Source: Spirochaetota bacterium (lineage in GTDB: Bacteria; Spirochaetota; Spirochaetia; Treponematales; Rectinemataceae). Taken from it: 64,000 nt of DNA. The stretch spans positions 1-64,000 of the forward strand of contig JAPLSO010000052.1 of the NCBI GenBank assembly GCA_026398595.1, in the 5' to 3' direction. Made by a program: the position numbers and the translations under genes. The notes under the pieces were generated by a model. That model made no database searches. It was given only the letters and a program-made list of their open reading frames with translations, and was not told the origin of the DNA. The first letter of the stretch is position 1. Each line of letters opens with the position of its first letter. Positions 35,016 to 43,547 of this stretch are shown here, piece by piece.

Positions 35016-35720
35016 ATGTCCTATTGCCCTGACTGCGGCGTTGAAATCGGCACGGCTCCTGCCTGCCCCCTCTGCGACGCCAAGAACCCCAAGGTCCAGG
35101 CGAAGGCCGAGATGGAATGCGATGAAGAGACGGGAGCACGCGCGGCCAGTGCCGATTTCCTGGGCGCCGCCTCGAAATCCGAACACTTCACCCCCCAGGA
35201 AAGCCGCAAGATAGTCTGGGAAGTCCTTTCCGTGGCCTTTTCCATAGCCATAGGCTCCCTCCTGGCCATCAACATCCTCGTCGCGGGTCGCCTCACCTGG
35301 TCTCTCTACCCCGTGGCCACCTTCGTCTTCATCTGGGTAGTATCCACATCTTTCCTCGTCATGCGCCGTGCTCCCAAGCTCCGTCTTCTCCTCGCGGCAG
35401 CCGCCCCCCTTCTCTACCTTCTCGCTCTGGGAGCCTTCACCGGCGACTTCTCCTGGGCCTGGAGACTGGCTGTCCCTATTGCGATCTTTTCCGAGATCGT
35501 CTGCTCCGGCATAGCCCTGATGATTCTGGGCGCCAAGCGCAAAGGGCTCAACATCTTCGCCTATGCCCTCGTGGGTGTTGCCCTTATCTGCGTCGGCGTG
35601 GAGATCTTCGTCGATCTTTATTTCCACGGAGTCATCCGGCTCACCTGGTCCGCGATAACCGCCCTAGCTCTTATCCCCATCGCGAGCTTCCTCCACTCAT
35701 GGGTCAACGCGGTCTATTGA
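35016..35720 (+). CDS. Zinc-ribbon membrane protein (DUF6320-like)
   Basis: A 234-residue protein with an N-terminal zinc ribbon (YCPDCG at 3-8, ACPLCDAKNP at 15-24) and six to seven membrane helices from about residue 70 to 230. Such proteins often lie next to condensation-fold acyltransferases like the one at 33670; I take it as a partner in lipid or envelope modification. ATG 35016 has SD GAGGAG at 8 bases and is preferred over the in-frame GTG at 35007. Confidence 0.65.
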   Translation: MSYCPDCGVEIGTAPACPLCDAKNPKVQAKAEMECDEETGARAASADFLGAASKSEHFTPQESRKIVWEVLSVAFSIAIGSLLAINILVAGRLTWSLYPVATFVFIWVVSTSFLVMRRAPKLRLLLAAAAPLLYLLALGAFTGDFSWAWRLAVPIAIFSEIVCSGIALMILGAKRKGLNIFAYALVGVALICVGVEIFVDLYFHGVIRLTWSAITALALIPIASFLHSWVNAVY

Positions 35721-35758
35721 CATTTCCTGCCATATTTTGTAGAGTTTTATCTACACGA

Positions 35759-35831
35759 CGCAGGGTAGACCAGTTGGCAGCTCGTCGGGCTCATAACCCG
35801 GAGGTCGCAGGTTCGAGTCCTGCCCCTGCTA
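35759..35831 (+). tRNA. Initiator tRNA-Met (CAT)
   Basis: The anticodon loop CTCATAA is closed by three G-C pairs (TCGGG / CCCGG), the initiator mark. The first base pair is a mismatch, here C1-U72, as expected for formyl-Met tRNA; the usual bacterial mismatch is C1-A72. The acceptor stem is CGCAGGG / CCCTGCT with A73, and the T arm is GCAGG-TTCGAGT-CCTGC. The D stem GACC / GCTC has a C-C mismatch at 12-23. CCA is not encoded. Confidence 0.93.
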
Positions 35832-35837
35832 GATACT

Positions 35838-35868
35838 AAACCGGCTATCTTTTTGATGGCCGGTTTTT
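35838..35868 (+). terminator. Rho-independent terminator of the initiator tRNA
   Basis: ACCGGCTATC pairs with GATGGCCGGT around a T-rich loop (one G-T wobble), followed by TTTTTTATT. Confidence 0.85.
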
Positions 35869-35876
35869 TATTGTGC

Positions 35877-35905
35877 TTGAGAGCATCTCCATTTTGGCCT
35901 ATGCT
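35877..35905 (+). promoter_or_regulatory. Promoter of the triple-repeat protein gene
   Basis: TTGAGA (35877-35882), 17 bp, TATGCT (35900-35905), 20 bases before ATG 35926. Confidence 0.5.
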
Positions 35906-35925
35906 TTAATCCGAAGGTGGTACCC

Positions 35926-37248
35926 ATGAAGAGGAGCTTTTTCGTCGGAATGGTCCTGACTATTTCCATTTGCTGCGTTACATCCGTCTTTGCCATCGAG
36001 AACGAGAACAGTGTACTTATCGACACGGGACGAGTGTTCCATGGCGCGTCTACGGGGACCAGGTACTATGGCTATACGGGCGGTACAATAACCCTGCCTT
36101 CTAAAGTTGGCGGCGTCCTGTCCTTCGATATCTGGAACGACATTCCCATCTCCGGAACCTCGATTCTCAACTATTTCAGGACAGAAATAGCCGGGCAGAA
36201 AATCAGCTTCTCAATATATTCGACCAGTAGCCAGGTTGTGGAACCGTATAACGAGGACAAGGGCTGGGGAGCCTCCGGGATACAGAGGGTGAGGTTGGGC
36301 ATCCCCGCCGGAATGGACAAGATTCAATTCGATAATACCGGAAGCCAGACGGGTATCGAACTCTCCAATATCAAGTTCGCTGAATCCGTTCCCCCTCCCC
36401 AATTTGGCTGGGCGGTCGATACGATGAGGGATGCCGGGGTTCCCGTCATCGAGGTCGGTCGGGTCCTGAACGGAAAAAAGACGGGAACCAAATACTATGG
36501 CTACACCAATGGAACCATCCATCTTCCCCACGGCAACGGAGGCTTTCTATCCTTTAAATTCTGGAACGACCAGTACAAGGGACAGACCTGGACGCTCGAC
36601 AAGCTGAACCTTACCGTGGGAACGAGGCGCGACATCTTCGAGCAGTATACGACCTCGATGGACCTGCGTGAATTTTACGCCGAGTTCGACAATGATAACG
36701 GACCCGCCGGCGGCGGGGAAATCACGATTCAGCTTCCCGAAGGAATCACCAAGGTTCAGTTCGACAACACTGGCTCGACCATGGGCCTTGAGATCAGCGA
36801 TGTCAGCTTCACGAAGGGAACGCCCGTCATGGTCAGCTTCCGGGAAAAGCCTAGGAACACGGACCAGGTTCTTGTTGATCTCGGAAGGGTGTTCAACGGA
36901 AAGACGACAGGAAGGAAGTATTACGGCTATAACTCCGGAACCATCATCCTGCCGGACAACAGGGGCGGAACCCTGTATTTCAGGCTCTGGAACGACCATC
37001 CAGGCGATTCTCCCATGATCACCAACACCCTCATTTTAAAGGCGGGAACCGCAACGCAGGCGTATGTAAACCTAATAACGCTCAAGGAAAAATCCGAAGT
37101 CTACAACGAGGACGGAGGCTGGGGACCCAGCGGTGGCAGGGAACTGAGTTTTCAGGTTCCGGCAGGCGCGGGAGTAATCGAGGTTCATGAGGGGCAAAGC
37201 GAGACAGGCATCGAGCTGAGCGATCTCAGGTTCATAACGGCCAGGTAG
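35926..37248 (+). CDS. Secreted protein of three tandem repeats, function unknown
   Basis: This 440-residue protein has a signal peptide (about 1-23, ending VFA-I). The rest is three copies of a unit of about 123 residues, at 30-152, 174-296 and 316-437. Each begins with GRVxxGxxTGxxYYGYxxGTIxLP, then GGxLxFxxWND, and ends with a GIE/GLE-LSD-type strand after a Gln- or Glu-rich turn. Units 1 and 2 share FDNTGS; unit 3 has lost it. The pattern suggests beta-sandwich modules, perhaps carbohydrate- or surface-binding. I do not recognise the family. ATG 35926 follows AAGGTGG. Confidence 0.65.
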   Translation: MKRSFFVGMVLTISICCVTSVFAIENENSVLIDTGRVFHGASTGTRYYGYTGGTITLPSKVGGVLSFDIWNDIPISGTSILNYFRTEIAGQKISFSIYSTSSQVVEPYNEDKGWGASGIQRVRLGIPAGMDKIQFDNTGSQTGIELSNIKFAESVPPPQFGWAVDTMRDAGVPVIEVGRVLNGKKTGTKYYGYTNGTIHLPHGNGGFLSFKFWNDQYKGQTWTLDKLNLTVGTRRDIFEQYTTSMDLREFYAEFDNDNGPAGGGEITIQLPEGITKVQFDNTGSTMGLEISDVSFTKGTPVMVSFREKPRNTDQVLVDLGRVFNGKTTGRKYYGYNSGTIILPDNRGGTLYFRLWNDHPGDSPMITNTLILKAGTATQAYVNLITLKEKSEVYNEDGGWGPSGGRELSFQVPAGAGVIEVHEGQSETGIELSDLRFITAR

Positions 37249-37282
37249 GCCTTCGACAATCGTCAAAGGCAGGTCACATTTC

Positions 37283-38284
37283 TTATTGGCTGGATACCGC
37301 AGTGTTCCTATTTGGGATCATTATTTCATAACTCCAGTTTCGGATCATGACCGAGAGACCTGGCATGCCCTCGTCCGAGAGCTCTTTTTCCAGGCGTCGA
37401 CTGGCGGCCGAGTCCTGCGTCAGGGTTGGGTGAATGATGTAGTCATAGTCGCTCACTTTGCCGAAGGGGTGCATCCCCGTCTGCGCATGGGCGGTGGCTT
37501 CGTGACCCGTGAGCACGAGGACCTTGGTGCCACTGTAATCGTGGAGTATCCTCGACTTGAGGATGGCTTCCTCGGGCTTTTCCACATAGAGCGAGCCTCG
37601 GGACAGGAATGAGGCTCCCTGGATGATCCAGTCGAATTCCTTGTGGCCGTACACGTCGAGGTCTTCGCCCAGAATGAGGTTGGTGGCTGGGTCGAAACGG
37701 CCTTGGGGTACCGAAATAGTTACTTTCCTGTAGGCTGGGGCGGTCTTTCCGAGGCATTCTATGACGCCCAGGTTGTTGGTGCTGACCTCCCAGCGAAGAG
37801 GCAGGACGGCGAGGTTCTGGGCTATAATCTCGGCGACGCGGGTGACGGTCGAACCAGCCTCCAGCAGAATGCTGATGGTCTGTTCCATGAGAGGGTCGCC
37901 CAACGAGTTCCGGATGAGGTCGAAGACTCCATTGGCTGTCTTTATTTTTTGCGTGATGTAGAGGTGCCGCTTCTGCTCATAGGTGAAGATGTCCTTGCAG
38001 AGGCCAAGCGCTGGTCCCGAAGGCGAGGAGGACTTGCTGAAGAGCGTCGTGCCAAGCTCTTCTTCGTATTTATGGACTTGCGTCGTGATCCACGCGTCGT
38101 TCGAGTACGCGATTCCCGTCTTTTGTCGAATGTAGTCCCGTATAAAGATCATGGGAAGGGCGATGTCTGTGATGGAATCCGCCTGCAGTCGGTCATATTC
38201 CTCGGAAAACAGTATGAACAGCATCGCGATGAGGTCTTTCTGCTTGAGCCTGTGCCTCAAGTCCTCCTTTCCCTTTCTTTCCAT
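37283..38284 (-). CDS. Transcriptional regulator-like protein with DeoR-type sensor domain
   Basis: A 333-residue protein. The C-terminal half resembles the DeoR-type sugar-phosphate sensor (ISOCOT fold): ILLEAGSTVTRVAEIIAQ, VSTNNLGVIECL and the late block SGTKVLVLTGHEA. The N-terminal 100 residues (KQKDLIAMLFILFSEEYDRL, then GIAYSNDAWITTQVHKYEEELG) are helical and do not show a standard DeoR helix-turn-helix; the second block could be a divergent one. ATG 38284 has a GGAG SD; an in-frame ATG at 38398 would extend it over the promoter region. It is divergent from the first sugar-transport gene and probably controls it. Confidence 0.55.
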   Translation of the reverse strand: MERKGKEDLRHRLKQKDLIAMLFILFSEEYDRLQADSITDIALPMIFIRDYIRQKTGIAYSNDAWITTQVHKYEEELGTTLFSKSSSPSGPALGLCKDIFTYEQKRHLYITQKIKTANGVFDLIRNSLGDPLMEQTISILLEAGSTVTRVAEIIAQNLAVLPLRWEVSTNNLGVIECLGKTAPAYRKVTISVPQGRFDPATNLILGEDLDVYGHKEFDWIIQGASFLSRGSLYVEKPEEAILKSRILHDYSGTKVLVLTGHEATAHAQTGMHPFGKVSDYDYIIHPTLTQDSAASRRLEKELSDEGMPGLSVMIRNWSYEIMIPNRNTAVSSQ

Positions 38285-38352
38285 ATCCGCCTCTCCGTGG
38301 TTTATCCCTGGAAAGCATGTAATAAGCAAATTCAACATAAGAAGTGAGAATG

Positions 38353-38373
38353 ACGCATTACGTGAAATTGCGT
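38353..38373. promoter_or_regulatory. Candidate operator in the divergent intergenic region
   Basis: The segment has the imperfect palindrome ACGCA-TTACGTGAAAT-TGCGT, with 5-bp perfect arms. It lies in the 169-bp gap between the regulator gene and the CUT1-type transport operon. Confidence 0.3.
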
Positions 38374-38453
38374 TGGGAAGCATATCATCAAATTTCATTG
38401 TGCGGGTGGAAAATCAGATTTAGAATCTTCGACAGTTCATACAGGAGGTTTCT

Positions 38454-39710
38454 ATGGCGAAGAAAGTAGCGATTCTTATCCTTTCGCTTACCATGCTTCT
38501 CTGCGGCGCTTACGCCCAGAAACAGGTCAAGCTGGTCATCGCCGGCCGCGACGGCGATTATGGCAATGCGATGCAGGTAGCGGTCGATGCCTACATGGCG
38601 AAGAATCCCAGCGTCACCTTCGAACTGCTCAAGCTTTCCGGCGACGATGTCTATCAGAAGACGGTCATCGACGCGAAGAGCGGGACAGGCACCTACGACC
38701 TCATCCTCATCGACGACCCCAAGGCCATGCAGTACCAGCAGGCGGGCTGGCTCGAGGATCTCGATGCGATGTATAAAAAATCCGGGAAATCCGTAGATTC
38801 CGATTTTATCTCGACGACGATCGACCTTTGCCGCTTCCCGAATGGCTCCAAGGGCAAGCTCTATTCTCTGCCCTTCGTGGGCAACGTTTCGCTGTTCGCC
38901 TACAGAACCGATCTCTTCGCGAAGTATGGCCTGGCGGCGCCCAAAACATGGAATGATGTGCTTTTAGCGGCCAAGAAGATTGCCGAGAACGAACCCTCCG
39001 TGTCGGGCGTGTCCTTCCGCGGCGTTAAGGGGAACCCCATCCTCACCGCCTTTCTCCCGATATTCTGGTCCTTTGGCGCCGACTTCATGGACGCGTCCGA
39101 AAAACCGAACGTGAATTCTCCTGAGGCTGTCAAGGCGCTGAAATTTTTCCTTGAGCTGGCCAAGTACGCTCCCAAGAGCGTGCCTATGAACAACACCGCC
39201 CAGATCCGCGATGGACTGCTCGCCGGAACCGTTGGCATCGCGCCCGAAGTCTGGCCGGCCTGGCTCGGCAGCCTCGATGATCCCAATCAATCCAAAGTGG
39301 CTGGCAAGGTAAAGGTCACCAAGCACCCCGCCGATGTGAAGAAGTCCTCGCCCATGATCGGCATCTGGCATATCGCCATCCCCGCGGCCTCCAAGAATAA
39401 GCAGGCTGCCTTCGATTTCCTCAGCTTCGTCACGAGCAAGGAGACGCAGAAGCTCATGGTTCTCAAGGCCGGGCTTCCGCCTTCGCGCATGTCGGTATTC
39501 GAGGACAAGGAAATTCTCGCCAAGTATCCCTGGTATCCCGCGATACTCGAGGCTCTCCAGGACGGAGTGGCCAGACCGAGGACCCTCTACTGGGCCGAGA
39601 TCGAAAACACCATGGGCGGCCTGGTCCAGGAAGCCCTCATTGGATCGAAAACCGCCGAGCAGGCGCTAGGCGAGGCCAATGCCAAGATTGCGGAAATCAT
39701 TAACCAGTAA
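38454..39710 (+). CDS. CUT1-type sugar ABC transporter substrate-binding protein
   Basis: This 418-residue secreted binding protein is of the SBP_bac_1 (MalE/UgpB) family. The signal peptide is about 1-21 (cleavage near AYA-Q). Family blocks are VTFELLKLSGDDVYQKT, DLILIDDPKAMQYQQ and the C-terminal FLSFVTSKETQKLM. The ligand is probably a sugar, polyol or glycerophosphodiester, but the sequence does not say which. SD AGGAGG precedes ATG 38454. Two permeases follow but no ATPase, so a shared MsmK-type ATPase elsewhere would be needed. Confidence 0.88.
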   Translation: MAKKVAILILSLTMLLCGAYAQKQVKLVIAGRDGDYGNAMQVAVDAYMAKNPSVTFELLKLSGDDVYQKTVIDAKSGTGTYDLILIDDPKAMQYQQAGWLEDLDAMYKKSGKSVDSDFISTTIDLCRFPNGSKGKLYSLPFVGNVSLFAYRTDLFAKYGLAAPKTWNDVLLAAKKIAENEPSVSGVSFRGVKGNPILTAFLPIFWSFGADFMDASEKPNVNSPEAVKALKFFLELAKYAPKSVPMNNTAQIRDGLLAGTVGIAPEVWPAWLGSLDDPNQSKVAGKVKVTKHPADVKKSSPMIGIWHIAIPAASKNKQAAFDFLSFVTSKETQKLMVLKAGLPPSRMSVFEDKEILAKYPWYPAILEALQDGVARPRTLYWAEIENTMGGLVQEALIGSKTAEQALGEANAKIAEIINQ

Positions 39711-39725
39711 CTTCCTGAAACGGAA

Positions 39726-39758
39726 TTGCGCGGTTGTGCCCGATCGCAGGCCGCGCAA
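39726..39758 (+). other. Stem-loop after the CUT1 binding-protein gene
   Basis: TTGCGCGG (39726-39733) pairs perfectly with CCGCGCAA (39751-39758). No U-tract follows. It sits between the binding-protein gene and the first permease gene. Confidence 0.55.
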
Positions 39759-39812
39759 CTTCCTGCCCGCAACCCAAATCATCGATACAACCCAATCCGG
39801 AGCGGAAGAATC

Positions 39813-40697
39813 ATGAAAACTATCGGACGGACGCGAGGGAAAGCCCTCTTCTACTGGTGCATCCTGGCGCCCGCGCTTCTCGTCATGCTGTGGCTCACCG
39901 TATACCCGATGCTGACTGTGTTCTTCACTTCATTCCAGAACTACAACTACATTTCGGGCAGCCGGAAATGGATTGGCCTGCGGAATTACTCCGATATCCT
40001 GAAGGACGAGCTATTTCTCACCTCGTTCAGGAACACCCTCGTATATTGCCTTTCGACAACCGCGGTCGAAGTGCTCCTGGGCATTGTGCTTGCCCTTGTG
40101 TTCTACGGCAGCTTCAAGGGGAAGAGCTTCTTCATGATCCTTCTTATCATGCCCATGATGCTTTCAACCATGGTTGTCTCCTCGGTCTGGAAGACGCTCT
40201 ACCACTACGACATCGGGCTTTTCAATAATTTCCTCTCCGTGCTGGGACTGGCTAAAATGGGCTGGCTGATAGATCCGAAGATGGCGCTGAAGTCCCTGAT
40301 CATCGTCGATGTGTGGCAATGGACCCCCTTCGCCTTCATCGTCATGCAGGCTGGGCTCGCCTCCATTCCCCAGGAAATTTTCGAGGCTTCGGTCGTCGAT
40401 GGAGCAACATATTGGCAGCGGACCCTGAAGGTCACCCTTCCCATCCTGAAGGACCAGATACTGCTGCTCTGCCTCTTGAGGACGATCGATACATTCAAGG
40501 TTTTTTCAAAGGTTTTCGCGCTGACCAAGGGAGGCCCGGGAAACGCGACCGAGACGACCTCCTACTACATTTACCGCGAGGCATTCCAGTACTTCAAGCT
40601 CGGACGCTCTTCCTCCGCGTCGATGATAACCCTCGCGGCAGTCGCTCTTGTATCCGTCTTCTATCTTAAGAAGATGCTCGGCTCAAAGGAGGCGTGA
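39813..40697 (+). CDS. CUT1-type sugar ABC transporter permease (MalF class)
   Basis: A 294-residue permease with six helices. It begins with a short basic N-terminus and the first helix ALFYWCILAPALLVMLWL. The EAA loop is EIFEASVVDGATYWQRTLKVTLPIL (in part), the standard contact with the ATPase. ATG 39813 has SD GGAGCGGAAG. The stop overlaps the next permease gene (GTGA). It lacks the extra periplasmic domain of E. coli MalF, as usual for this class. Confidence 0.88.
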   Translation: MKTIGRTRGKALFYWCILAPALLVMLWLTVYPMLTVFFTSFQNYNYISGSRKWIGLRNYSDILKDELFLTSFRNTLVYCLSTTAVEVLLGIVLALVFYGSFKGKSFFMILLIMPMMLSTMVVSSVWKTLYHYDIGLFNNFLSVLGLAKMGWLIDPKMALKSLIIVDVWQWTPFAFIVMQAGLASIPQEIFEASVVDGATYWQRTLKVTLPILKDQILLLCLLRTIDTFKVFSKVFALTKGGPGNATETTSYYIYREAFQYFKLGRSSSASMITLAAVALVSVFYLKKMLGSKEA

Positions 40698-41533
40698 ACG
40701 TGGCCTCTTTCGTCAGTTCGAAACGCTCTCCGCTTTTTCCTGTATTCCTGACCCTCATATTGGTGATCACCCTGTTCCCGATCTATTGGATAGTCATCAC
40801 TTCGTTAAAGACGCCAGTGGAGAATATCCTGCCAGTACCGACCCTATTCCCGAAAAGATTCACTCTGGAAAACTACCAGAAGATACTGCAGAGCGGTTCG
40901 ATCAGGAGTCTCTGGAATTCCATCTTCGTCACTACCTCCGCCACGATGCTCTCTCTGACGCTCGGGTTCCTTGCTGCCTACGCCCTCGTGCGCTACAAGT
41001 TTCCCGCGAAGTTCAACGTGATCTTCCTCATATGGATCATCCTCGCAAAAATGCTGCCGCCCGTGGTGCTCGCCGTGCCGTTGTTCGACATGTTCGCCAA
41101 GCTGAAGCTCATCAACAACCTTTGGGGACTCATTCTTGTTTTCCAGGTTTACACCCTGCCGTACTGCATCTGGATGCTCTTTGGCTTCGTGAAGGCCCTG
41201 CCCCTCGAGTTCGAGGAAGCAGCCGAGATAGACGGCGCCTCGCGGTTCCAGACTCTTCGGCTCATCGCACTGCCCCTCATTCGCACCGGAATAATCGCCA
41301 CGGCGATCTTCTGCATCATCGTCGCCTGGGACGAGTTTCTGTTCACTATGCTGTTCATTCGAAGTCCCGAGCTCCTGACCCTGCCCCTGGCAATAGCGAA
41401 TTATATCGGCGAATTCGAGACGATGTGGGGACAGCTCATGGGTATAGGCATGCTGGCGACCATCCCCATCGTCGTGTTCTCTAGGATAGTGTACAGCCAG
41501 ATGACGAGCGCCTATTCGCTGGGGCTCAAATGA
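40694..41533 (+). CDS. CUT1-type sugar ABC transporter permease (MalG class)
   Basis: A 279-residue permease with six helices; the EAA loop is EFEEAAEIDGASRFQTLRLIALPL (in part). It starts at GTG 40694 in a GTGA overlap with the MalF-class gene and ends in an overlap with the phosphodiesterase gene (ATGA). The signature of MalG-type permeases, ALPLEFEEAAEIDGAS, is clear. No ATP-binding subunit is encoded in this operon. Confidence 0.88.
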   Translation: MNVASFVSSKRSPLFPVFLTLILVITLFPIYWIVITSLKTPVENILPVPTLFPKRFTLENYQKILQSGSIRSLWNSIFVTTSATMLSLTLGFLAAYALVRYKFPAKFNVIFLIWIILAKMLPPVVLAVPLFDMFAKLKLINNLWGLILVFQVYTLPYCIWMLFGFVKALPLEFEEAAEIDGASRFQTLRLIALPLIRTGIIATAIFCIIVAWDEFLFTMLFIRSPELLTLPLAIANYIGEFETMWGQLMGIGMLATIPIVVFSRIVYSQMTSAYSLGLK

Positions 41534-42327
41534 AACGGATAGCTCTGGTTCCCAGCCTCGCCTACTGTCCCCTCATTACGGCTCACGCCGGCTGCATGGG
41601 TACCCTGCCCAATAGCCGCGAGTCCATCGTGGCCGCGTTCTCGTCGGAAGCCCAGGTCATCGAAGTCGATATCCGAGTTACGAAGGACGGGGCTGTCGTT
41701 CTGGCTCACGATGATAGCCTTAGTCTGGAATATGGTGGAAAGGCAAAACTGCGGTCCTTCCTCTGGGAGGATATCCGACGTCACGCGGCATCCTCCGCAG
41801 GTTCAGCCCTCCTGGACCTTGAAGAATTTTTTAATCTTGCGGTGGAGTTGGGCGTGACCCTGCGTCCAGGATGCGGCACGATTCTCAACCTTGACGCGAA
41901 GGAGGATGAAGTCCTGGCCGAGGCGGCTGCCCTTGTCCGGAAGCACAGGATGGAGTCCTCGGTCGTCTTTACTGGCCTCGACAGGAAGGGGATAGAGACG
42001 GCTCGGAGACATCTGTCAGGCCTGAGGTATTTCTTCAACGCCGACGAGCTTTTACCACCCTCGGGAGCGAGTGAAGAAGAGATAACCAAGGTCTGTTCAG
42101 TGGCTTCCGAATTCGGCTGTTGCGGCATCAACCTTGAATGGACGAGGGCTTCCAGGTTATTTGTGGAGGTTGCGCGAAGCAGGGAGCTTCCCGTCATGCT
42201 ATGGACTGTTGACAGGGAAGAGGACATGAGGATTGTACTTATGTATGAACCGGATTCGGTGACGACGAATCGTCCGGATTTGCTTGCGGCCAGTATCGAT
42301 GTGAATTTTGCCGATCTTTCCAAGTGA
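41530..42327 (+). CDS. Glycerophosphodiester phosphodiesterase family protein
   Basis: A 265-residue TIM-barrel protein of the GDPD family. The N-terminal active-site block is AHAGCMGTLPNSRES (near 18-32), where the usual HRG is HAG, so the Arg is lost while the His is kept. The metal-ligand motif EVDIRVTKDG (near 45) and the second His in LAHDDSL (near 58) are present. No signal peptide, so it is cytoplasmic. It should cleave an imported glycerophosphodiester to glycerol 3-phosphate and an alcohol, if still active. It is translationally coupled to the MalG-class permease gene, which suggests that the transporter imports its substrate. Confidence 0.75.
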   Translation: MKRIALVPSLAYCPLITAHAGCMGTLPNSRESIVAAFSSEAQVIEVDIRVTKDGAVVLAHDDSLSLEYGGKAKLRSFLWEDIRRHAASSAGSALLDLEEFFNLAVELGVTLRPGCGTILNLDAKEDEVLAEAAALVRKHRMESSVVFTGLDRKGIETARRHLSGLRYFFNADELLPPSGASEEEITKVCSVASEFGCCGINLEWTRASRLFVEVARSRELPVMLWTVDREEDMRIVLMYEPDSVTTNRPDLLAASIDVNFADLSK

Positions 42328-42392
42328 TTTTGATATGGCTTTAGGGAAGCATCTGATATATTCTGAATTAAACCTACTTCAGGAGGCAATCC

Positions 42393-43421
42393 ATGCGTAG
42401 GACTTTTACCGCGTTTCTTGTTCTTGCCCTATTTGCACTTCCGCTTTTCCAGGCGGCAGGCCAGAGCGACTACAAGACCTTGACCGTGTACACGGCTCTC
42501 CCCGATACGGAACTGCCGACGTACTATTCCGAATTCCAGAAGGACACCGGCATAAAAATCCAGAGCGTCAGGCTCTCGGCCGGCGAGCTCCTCGCCCGCG
42601 TGACGGCGGAGAAAAACAATCCCCAGGCTTCGGTCTGGTTCGGCGGCTCGCTGGACAACTTCGTGCCGGCGGGGAAAGCCGGGCTCCTCGATGCCTATCA
42701 GTCGCCCGAGCTGAAGAACATCCCGAAGGAGTTCTATGACAAGGCTGGCTTCGCCAACCCCTTCTATGTGGGCGCGATCGGCTTCGCCTGCAACACGGAC
42801 TGGTTCAAGAAGAAAGGGCTTGCCTATCCCACATCCTGGGACGACCTGCTCAAGCCCGAGTTCAAGGGGCAGATCTCGATGGCCCATCCCGGCACATCGG
42901 GCACTTCCTACACGATCCTCGCCACCATCGTCCAGCTCAAGGGCGAAGCGGAAGCCTGGAAGTATTTCACCGCGCTCAACCAGAACGTCCGCCAGTACAC
43001 CAAGTCCGGCGCGACCCCGCCCATGGACGTGGGTCTCGGCGAAGCCGCCATCGGCATCACCTTCTCCCATGACGGACTCAAGCCTTCCTTCGAAGGCTAT
43101 CCTGTCGCCCTCTCCTTCCCGAAGGACGGAACGGGCTTCGAGATCGGCTGCATCGGCCTCATCAAGGGCGCTCCCGATAAAGAGAAGGCCAACGCGATCC
43201 GCTTCATCGACTGGATCCTGAGCAAACGCGGCCAGGAGCTTTTCGAGGCTTCGCACTCGTTCAGGCTTCCCGTGAACAGACTGGCGGCTCCGCCCAAGGG
43301 CGCCGTCGATACCGACAATCTCAAAGTCATCGCCTATGACGCAGTTTGGGCGGGAGAAAACCGCAAACGGCTCGTGGATGAATTCACCAAAGTCATCGCC
43401 GCCGCCAATAATCTGAAGTAA
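42393..43421 (+). CDS. FbpA/AfuA-like ABC substrate-binding protein
   Basis: A 342-residue secreted binding protein of the SBP_bac_6/Fbp family. The signal peptide is about 1-23 (cleavage near AAG-Q). Early motif LTVYTALPDTELPTYYSEF; then GLYNxD-like block NTDWFKKKGLAYPTSWDDLL. Members bind ferric iron, phosphorylated sugars (AfuA) or other anions. Iron-type Tyr-Tyr residues are not obvious at the usual place near the C-terminus, and the inositol/GDPD setting favours a phosphorylated organic ligand. SD AGGAGG precedes ATG 42393. Confidence 0.8.
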   Translation: MRRTFTAFLVLALFALPLFQAAGQSDYKTLTVYTALPDTELPTYYSEFQKDTGIKIQSVRLSAGELLARVTAEKNNPQASVWFGGSLDNFVPAGKAGLLDAYQSPELKNIPKEFYDKAGFANPFYVGAIGFACNTDWFKKKGLAYPTSWDDLLKPEFKGQISMAHPGTSGTSYTILATIVQLKGEAEAWKYFTALNQNVRQYTKSGATPPMDVGLGEAAIGITFSHDGLKPSFEGYPVALSFPKDGTGFEIGCIGLIKGAPDKEKANAIRFIDWILSKRGQELFEASHSFRLPVNRLAAPPKGAVDTDNLKVIAYDAVWAGENRKRLVDEFTKVIAAANNLK

Positions 43422-43431
43422 TAAATGAAAT

Positions 43432-43457
43432 GCCTGCGGGACAATCGCCCTGCAGGC
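43432..43457 (+). other. Stem-loop after the FbpA-like gene
   Basis: GCCTGCGGG pairs with CCC-T-GCAGGC (one bulged T) around the loop ACAATCG. No U-tract follows. It sits between the binding-protein and permease genes. Confidence 0.55.
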
Positions 43458-43547
43458 TGCCCCGTTCTTCCCGCAATCACCGGATATACTAGATGAAGAT
43501 GCCTTTTAAAATGTTTGCACAACCCCAGGGGATCATACGGAACAGCG

